A stretch of 64,000 bases of DNA. Origin: Diaporthe sp. PMI_573. Taxonomy: Eukaryota > Ascomycota > Sordariomycetes > Diaporthales > Diaporthaceae. The position numbers and the translations under genes are program-made. Shown piece after piece: positions 57,348 to 64,000 of the stretch; the stretch's first letter is position 1; each line of letters opens with the position of its first letter. Under the pieces are notes generated by a model, which did no database searches, was not told the DNA's origin, and saw nothing but the letters and a program-made list of their open reading frames with translations. Location of the stretch: positions 372,001-436,000 of the forward strand of contig JAJTUP010000031.1 of the NCBI GenBank assembly GCA_021399435.1, given 5' to 3'.

Positions 57348-59346
57348 ATGGATTTCCAGCCCCTCTGTGCTAACTGGACGCCTGAGAGCACCACTTGCAA
57401 GAAGGTCGGCAATTTCGGCTGCAAAAACTGCCAACTCATCACGGTATGCGCATCTTCCCACTTCTTGACCGGCTGCTGAACAGGATGTCCGACAGTATTG
57501 TGGCTCGGACTGCCAAAAGCTCCACTGGAGCATCCACAAACGGGATTGCAAGTCTTTCCTTGGAAAGAACAACTGGCAGCCTGGTTGGGTCCTCGAGCGC
57601 CGAACACCAGCGTTTGTTGGAGATGGACCTCCACAATCACACTTTGGAAGCCGAAAGTACCTCTGGGGTAATATTCCCGCCTTAGATGTGCTTCAGCTTG
57701 GATCCAATGAAGGAGAAGCTCACGGTGAGGATTTGCGACTCTTGTTTGCTGGTGAGTATCATGTCCCTGGTGTAAAGCTGAACATATAGTAACCTGCAAG
57801 TACAGCCTCCGGTGACCTCAGGAATGTCATCACCACCATTGCTCAGCTTCCCAACAGCTACAATCAGGCCCTTGAGGTGACGGTCAACGACCACGATCTC
57901 GATGTTGTGGCGCGCAACGTCATCATGCTCCTAATCGCCCTTGTCGTGGACGACATCGATACGGCCGCCGAATGTATTATTCACATCTGGTACTCGGCTC
58001 TCATTCGCAAGTCTGACTTTGACATCCTCCAACAGCAGGTCCGCCCAATGATTGAGGCTGTCTGCCACAAGACTGAAGGCAAAGCTGGCAGCAGCCTACT
58101 GGCCAAGACCTGGACCTTTGGACATGTTTCCTTAAAACTTGTTCTGCAGAAGTCTGCATGGGATGCTCTGCTGACTTTCATTGACAATCGAAACGGGTTG
58201 ACGGCAGAGAAGGCCCATACAATTCGGAAAGCTGTCACGCTCGCTGAAGAAAGGAAGGACTTCCTTGATCGCCATCTCTCATTTCAAGGCAATTTTCAAC
58301 GACTCGCACTGACTCGCTTCCGCGAAGACGGACTGTTGCTCCCATTCGGAGCACGGCGTGACGACTTCAAACATCCTAACCCGTGAGTTATTCGATCAGC
58401 TTATGAGAAAAGCGGAGTGCTGACCGACTTCAGTACTCTTTTCAACGCGACTCAGACCTGGCCCATGCCTGACAACGCCGATCCCCTATCCGGGTGGTCC
58501 TCGAAGACAATTCACGAAACCTCTGGTGGGCCTGCGAAGGCGGATATCTACGGCAAACTTTTCACCTACCTTGATACATTGCTTCGAGCTTTTCTACATC
58601 GGCTCTCGTGTCAGCAGCGGTTCTCGTTTCGAATGTTCCACGTCGACGCTTGTGCTCTCCATGACTATCTTGAAACTGGTTCTTACAGTCGAATTGAGGT
58701 AATAGAGAAGAAACAAGTTTTCTGTTATTTAAATATCACGAGCTCACACACATGCTGCAGGTTTCCAATATCGCGGACGATGGATTTTCGGGAATCCATC
58801 GGACTCTCAAATGCATGATTCCTCTGCTCCAGAGTCCACTCACCAACCCTCACGCAACTCTGATCACCTTGTTCATGAATGCTGTGGACGAAACCAAATT
58901 CGAAACAGAAAAGGATTTTCGCCTGAGTGCACAGGACCCAACAATCAAGCGTGTTCTCGAATACCTATCTGCCTCCCCGACGTCGCTCACTCCTACCAGT
59001 CCCATCATATTCAAAGTGCTGTCTGCTCGGGACGGCGTCGCGAGCCATGACAGCACGTTCAATCGGTAGGTAAAAAGGACCGCTGAAACCGCCTAGACAT
59101 CATGGTTGGTTCAAAGGTTCAAGGATCGAGACTGATTATTGTACCAGCTACATGGCGAAATTCGATTTTGCCAAAGCAGCAGAGCTGACGGGGGCCGTAA
59201 TGAAGAACGAACATACCGTGATCGAGAAGTGGCCGTTCAAGTTGAAGCTTCGGCCTGGGCAGCCTGGAGCTCAAGATGAGTTCGACCACCTCATGGGTGG
59301 TGGAGTTTCCAGCAAGGAGCGTTACTTGGAGTGGAAGAGGGTGTGA
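57348..59346 (+). CDS. MYND zinc-finger and DUF4470 protein, small copy
   Basis: Six exons (57348-57443, 57484-57751, 57806-58382, 58434-58698, 58761-59065, 59148-59346) join to 569 aa. The first intron is only 40 nt but keeps the zinc finger continuous. An N-terminal MYND finger (GCKNCQLITDVRQYCGSDCQ, then HWSIHKRDC) is followed by the DUF4470 core GDLRNVITTIAQL...LEVTVNDHDLDVVARNVIML. A helical C-terminal region completes the chain. Compared with the large copy on the other side of the shared promoter, domain order is reversed (finger first). No lesion seen. Function unknown; the MYND finger suggests protein-protein binding. Confidence 0.88.
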
Positions 59347-59735
59347 ATGGGGCAAAATTTACTAGTAGGGGAGTCGTAGGATCTGAGTTAGGGCGATGAC
59401 TGGCAACGCTTTGGGAGAACGTGTTATTAGTGGAGGGGTAGTGCCGAGACAAACTAAGAAGAACTCTTGAATGTATTTTATTCGGTGTAGTAATTTCCCC
59501 GTGTATTCGCTAATATCATGTCCGCACGTCAATCTCCTGTCTGGCCACGCCAAATGAGCACATCGCACTTCTCAAGGAAACTTCGCAGGCTGGTCCGTCG
59601 TTCTGGTTCCTTTGATCAGACCGAATAAGTGAAGTCTATATAGCATATTTTCTGTTCAGATAATTCATATCCTCTAAAAGCCTGATAATCACGGTGTTAG
59701 ACTGTGATGATCCACAGATGGGTTCTTACGACATA
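59347..59735. other. Intergenic region between convergent genes
   Basis: Shared 3' flanks; nothing recognised. Confidence 0.5.
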
Positions 59736-60785
59736 TCAGCTTATGGGAGGGGGGGGGGGGGCTTGCGCATACCTTGACCTAACTTCTTCTGATGCTCCAG
59801 GCCAGTGTGCCGAAAGTGATGTGTGGTAGAAGAGACTGTAAAGTCTGTTCCTATCATCACACTCTTCCGCCGGCTGACTGGGAGGGATTCGAAGGAAGTA
59901 TTGCTTTCGATACGACTCCGCGAAAGGTACCGTCAAGGTACGCCACATGCCAATCTCGAACTCATTGTGCCCATAGAATAGACTCGGGTCATAGAGCATA
60001 GGCTCACCAGTCTCTTCGTTGATTCCCAGGTTTTCTTGCCAGAAATCTCCATGCACCAGACAAGGAGTTAGAACACGCCCTTCTGCTTGAAGCGCCCCCA
60101 ATAGGCGAGGAATCGTGTGTTCAAGGAGGATTTCGTGTGCCCGTTCGTACTCTGCAAGTGGCCCATTGCTTTTCATGTCTTCTTTGTAGAATACATCCAG
60201 AAGCTTGGCATAGAAACGGGCCCAATTATCGTCCCATTGATTTGGCTGAGCTATTTTGCCGTGACAGGTTGGGAGATAAAACCCAAACCTTTTACCATCT
60301 GACGACGTTCCTGCTGTGGTCTGATGGATCTTCGAGATGAGCAGCGTAATTTTCGATTCATCCGGAAGCTCAGGTACAAGGTAGAGGAAGTCCATGATGA
60401 TGAAGTACGACCCGGGGTTTGTTGCGTATTCTCCCCATCCATAAGGCTTCGGACAGGAGCTAGGCACGAGGTCGTACAGTCTATCAAGTGAGGCAAACTC
60501 GCCTGCGAACATCGTCTTCGCGATGGGGTCAGAGTTCGATTTGACGAAGTATTCCTTGACGTTGCCTTCTGGTAGTGTTGTGCTCATTCGCCTGGTTTCG
60601 GTCCATCCAGATACTGCCCAAGGAGTCACATTCATGACTTTGGTCCCCTGCGGTAGGCCTATATGGCGTCGTATCAGTATAGCTTCCCGGTCGAAGCACC
60701 CCCGCGGCTGTTGTCACCTACATTTCCGTATCGCAGGGTCAACTGAGACTTCTCCCGTTGGACTGATAGTTGTTGTGGCATCCAT
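59736..60785 (-). CDS. Fructosamine kinase family protein (protein-ribulosamine 3-kinase-like)
   Basis: Two exons (60722-60785 and 59736-60658, intron GTAGGT...TATAG of 63 nt) give 328 aa. Such enzymes phosphorylate sugar adducts on glycated proteins so that they fall off. The start ATG at 60785 gives MDATTTISPTGEVSVDPAIR; then GTKVMNVTPWAVSGWTETRR replaces the nucleotide-binding strand region. FVKSNSDPIAKTMFAGEFAS LDRL carries the conserved Lys and Glu. LVHGDFWQENLG is the catalytic loop, and YDPSLFYGHNEFEIGMW the metal-binding Asp region. The stop lies just past a G tract of about 14 at 59747-59760, read as Pro codons, so the very C-terminus depends on the exact run length. Confidence 0.88.
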
Positions 60786-61240
60786 GGTCTTTAATGTCGT
60801 AATTCCAGTAACTAGGAATCGAGGTTCGCTCTTCGCATAAAAAGCACAAATAAAAGAAGGGGAAAGTTGCGCGACAGGAACAGACAACTCACCTTCTTGT
60901 AGCTTAGGGCCCGCGGCACAGCCGCTACCATTTGGGTTTGAAGGCTTCTAAATCGAGTTACAATGTCGCATTGGCTTCGCCCAATCATGCTCCCACGTGC
61001 GAGCCAACAGCACCAACGTGCAGGCAACCGAGTGGTACAGCATTAGGTGCATAAACGATCGCATGGAACAATATTGAAGTGAAAGATGAAACCAAAAGTA
61101 CAATCCGCTTACGAAGTAGACATTTGGATGAAAGATCGCATATACATAATGAGAGCTGTGCTGGTATTTTACGGACGTTGAGCAATTGCTGGCAGAACCT
61201 GATAGCAAAAATGTTCATCGCCGGCGCGTATTGTACACGT
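60786..61240. other. Intergenic region
   Basis: About 450 bp between the fructosamine kinase start and the dioxygenase stop; nothing recognised. Confidence 0.5.
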
Positions 61241-62623
61241 TTACCCCGAAGTGCCGAACAATTCTTCAGACCTGGATGCGCTATTCGGGTCGAAATATGG
61301 CTTCTCCCCAATACCAACTGCCCGATTACCCACGCGTTCTCCGTAGCCTTGGTCGTAGTCATATGTTGCACAGTGGTACACAGAACGATTGTCCCTATTA
61401 GCCACCATTAGCTCTGATCCTTGACGTCTTCTTAACTGAGAGTTGAAAGCTATGAGGAATAACCGGTGCGATAAGAACACATATGCTGCGCTCGGAGGAC
61501 AACCGATTCTGGAGACAACTAGGAGTCTGAATGAATGTCGTTACTCACCAAATTGCTGGAACCGGTTAGCTCTAGACTCAGCATCGATAATATTGTCGTG
61601 GCACTCACCTATATCATTTTTGTTCCTCCATTTGAACCTAACTTGTAGATCATGGTTCTCGATAATCATCTGCCCAAATTTCTCCAGCAACTCGTCAGAC
61701 TCCTGCAGCTCCAGCTCATTGATCCTCCTGCTGAACGGCCCAAACGCAAAGATGCTCTTCCAACCCGTCACTGGGTTCGTACGGACGACAGGATGCACCG
61801 CAGAGAGACTGGCTCCGATGTTCGCAGGGCTTCCCCTGGGCTCCTCATAGATCTTGACAAGATCAGGGTAGGAAGATGCGTATTTGAGAAACCCGTCCGC
61901 GACGCACGTCACAGTCAGCCCCTCGAAAAGCTTCTGGTAAGGTTTGGAAAACCTGTCGTAAAGCTCGTAACCAGACGCCCAGAGCGTGTCACCGCCCGTT
62001 GTGGGCAGCTGGGTCAGTCTTAGGCTCGTATAGTCTGCGGGGACTGGCTCGTACTGTATATCCGAATGCCACTGGGAAAAGTAATCATAGCGACGCTTGG
62101 TGGGTGGCGGGGCGAGATGAATGAGTGCCTTGCGTTGGATCGAGCTGACGGGACTTATCTCAGCATCGACAACTCCAAACTCAGTGGTATTATTGAGTAT
62201 GGGATGGACGTGGAGAGTGGAGTCTGCGGGTTTGCCGCTCATCTGCCCTAAGCGATGAACGAGCTCTTTCTGAAGCTTGTCGGTGAGGTTATCTTGAGCA
62301 CGGAAGAACGCCACGCCGCGCTGTGAAACTGTGATGACGGCTGGTCAGGCTCTGTTGCTGTACGAGAATTTGGCAGTGAACGCACTTTCGATTGCTAGAT
62401 CACGGAGTAACTCGTCTGAATTGGCAGCATGCAGAATGTCGTCCACAAGATTGACTGATGGAAACTCCCTGCCTATGACGGGTGTCACATCTTCCCAGTC
62501 AAATTCAGCAAGCGCTCCTGAGGACTTCAGGGGCTTTGGAAATGATTTGGTCTTCCCAGGAAGGGATGAGACCGGTTCCGTGTTTGATACAGCGCCGGGA
62601 GCCATAGTCACATCGATAACCAT
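61241..62623 (-). CDS. TauD/TfdA-family alpha-ketoglutarate-dependent dioxygenase
   Basis: Three exons (62386-62623, 61609-62328, 61241-61413) total 376 aa. The enzyme family uses Fe(II) and 2-oxoglutarate, for example to release sulfite from taurine or sulfonates. After a Ser/Pro-rich start, FDWEDVTPVIGREFPSVNLV, ISQRGVAFFRAQDNLT and GRLGQMSGKPADS-type segments follow. The iron-binding His and Asp lie in SQWHSDIQYEPVPADYTSLR. TGGDTLWASGYELYD is the co-substrate loop; the second His is in SVYHCATYDY and the oxoglutarate Arg in GERVGNRAVGIGEKPYFDP. The last intron is 195 nt and its acceptor (ATCAG) was chosen for frame; a small exon could be hidden in it, because relatives read DIxxWDNRS where this model gives a short insertion. 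Confidence 0.88.
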
Positions 62624-64000
62624 AAAAGTTCTGAATTGTCCGTAGAATGAAGCTGAAAGGGTGTGCTCTCTCACCCTTTATGTAGGTAGATTTAGTCGGC
62701 TCAGGTATTACTCCGGGTGCTTCACGTCATTGAATAAGATTTGGCATCGTCCCATTACCTTAACTGGCAAGGTGAGACGCGATTGCGCAATATCGCTCTA
62801 TTGAATATCCTAACAATTATAATTTCACGCTTCATTTGTCACCTTTTAATTCCATACATGGCTGTGGTTTATGGACGCGGAACTGCAAGCATTGTAAGGG
62901 TTGATTGTGAAAGTACAAGGGGGTCATTCCCATGTCGGCCAGGGTGGCATTGTTAGAGTGGCTGGGCACGGATACCGCTTGTCTGGAGTTACATGAGACC
63001 CGGTAAGCGTCATACCCTATCTTGCCCGTCCTTGTCGTAGTCTCCTCAATCCTATTCGTACGAGCTTATTGCACGGTATGTGTGCCGAGGGATAAGGCGA
63101 CAATTTGTAGATCTATTACCCTACGGCTTTTGGGCATCCTCTGCCGACCCGCGCAAGGCATACTTCTTTTGCCGAAGACATGGGCGGAGGAGCCCAAAAT
63201 CAGGGTACATGACACGAAACGAGGCAATCGTTCCCTGACATCCACCGGTGCTACTTAAGTTGAGGCATACCGCCGATCTTGCCTCGGTTATGGTCGCAAG
63301 CTCTGGTTGAAAAGGAGAAAGCTTTGAATACGAGGACCAATCAAGCCAGGTTCTATTGCCCCATGAACGTACATTCTCGAACACATATTTCTTAGATAGG
63401 GTCACAAATGGATATGAGGGTGTCTTGTTAATTCAGGATATGGACTTGTGCATGGCATAAGAAATTCTTCTCGCTACATTGATCCGAACGTATGTTCCTA
63501 TCAGATGCATTACTTAACGAACCGGTAACAATTACCGTTAGGCTGCGTCAGTTCTCTTCTTACCCCTGGTCTGCATTGTAGCGGCGACTTACGCGTAACC
63601 TTGTTCACAGCCCTGTCCTGCTGTTTGATACCACTGAACTCAACCTTAAACTCTGTTTCGTACCGTCCCTAACGCGCACCTAGTTTACTCAGTCAATTGC
63701 ACATCTTCTGCCTTAGATAGACAAGTAACCTTAGTATAAGCCATGCTACAACCAACCAAGTTATAGCGCCCGCCGGGCTGTTTAAACTTTTCTAGGGACG
63801 GCGCTCGGGCTAGAAAATTGCATATGCTACAACAAGCAGGGAGTGATTATCCCAGGAGGTGCATTAGTTCGTCTTTGATCCTGGTACTCGTTGATCAATA
63901 CCGTTATCATGCGGAGGCGAGAGCTTCAATCAGTCCAGACCATGAGAAAGCCCCTTGGCCCTTGCAGATACCGGGATTGTTCACAACCAGGTGTTTGTTA
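62624..64000. other. Intergenic region to the right edge
   Basis: 1.4 kb upstream of the dioxygenase gene. No gene recognised. A short inverted repeat (TTTTCTAG...CTAGAAAA) lies near 63788-63818. Confidence 0.5.

Noticed and set aside
39331..62623. Oxidase, dioxygenase, permease and transferase genes as a secondary-metabolite cluster
   Set aside because: No polyketide, peptide or terpene synthase and no dedicated regulator; genes are separated by unrelated families and strands alternate.
63788..63818. Inverted repeat TTTTCTAG...CTAGAAAA as a transposon end or terminator
   Set aside because: Arms of eight bases with a self-complementary CTAG are expected by chance at this scale; no flanking duplication or partner.

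Overview
The window is nuclear DNA of a filamentous ascomycete (Pezizomycotina, most likely a sordariomycete; species not determinable). Genes are split by 40-100 nt introns with GTRNGT-type donors, CTRAY branch points and YAG acceptors. Typical fungal families are present: HET domain, GH71 glucanase, DUF6594, DUF4470/MYND, TauD, FHS sugar transporter, and a TA-flanked pogo/Fot1-type transposon. I assigned splice sites by eye and checked that exons join in frame.

Layout. 0-10 kb is housekeeping sequence: the frataxin 3' part (+), a three-EH-domain/UBA endocytic scaffold of the Ede1 type (-), a glutathione S-transferase (-) and an UNC-93-like MFS protein (-). 11.8-16.9 kb holds one long gene encoding a coiled-coil/Zn2Cys6 protein. 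It is cut by an 1851-bp Pot2/Fot1-like DNA transposon that inserted 4 bp before an intron donor. 17.3-28.5 kb carries three minus-strand genes for uncharacterised membrane proteins (the middle one DUF6594) around a 4.3-kb gene-free stretch with a tRNA-derived, SINE-like element. 30 kb holds a decayed N-terminal piece of a fungal NLR/STAND receptor. 31.6-33.3 kb is an FHS-family sugar permease.

34.9-39 kb holds two divergent F-box-like paralogues that share an intron position. 39.3-41 kb is a dead L-amino-acid-oxidase gene with RIP-type stop codons. 42.1 kb encodes a small secreted cysteine-rich protein. 44.8-46.7 kb is a HET-domain gene. 46.9-49.2 kb is a seven-exon GH71 alpha-1,3-glucanase. 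A tRNA-Arg(CCU) gene with an 11-nt intron lies at 50.9 kb and a truncated SRPK-like pseudokinase at 51.2-52.5 kb. Two divergent DUF4470/MYND genes fill 52.6-59.3 kb, followed by a fructosamine-kinase-like gene and a TauD-type dioxygenase.

The left 10 kb looks conserved. The remainder looks like accessory sequence: incompatibility/immune-type genes (HET, NLR fragment), duplicated gene pairs, pseudogenes with RIP-like mutations, a recent transposon and long gene-poor gaps. Several coding sequences carry single-base shifts in homopolymers, so real decay and assembly indels must be told apart by resequencing. I see no complete biosynthetic cluster, no CRISPR and no viral genome. The most noteworthy item is the transposon-split Zn2Cys6 gene, whose pre-insertion structure is still readable.
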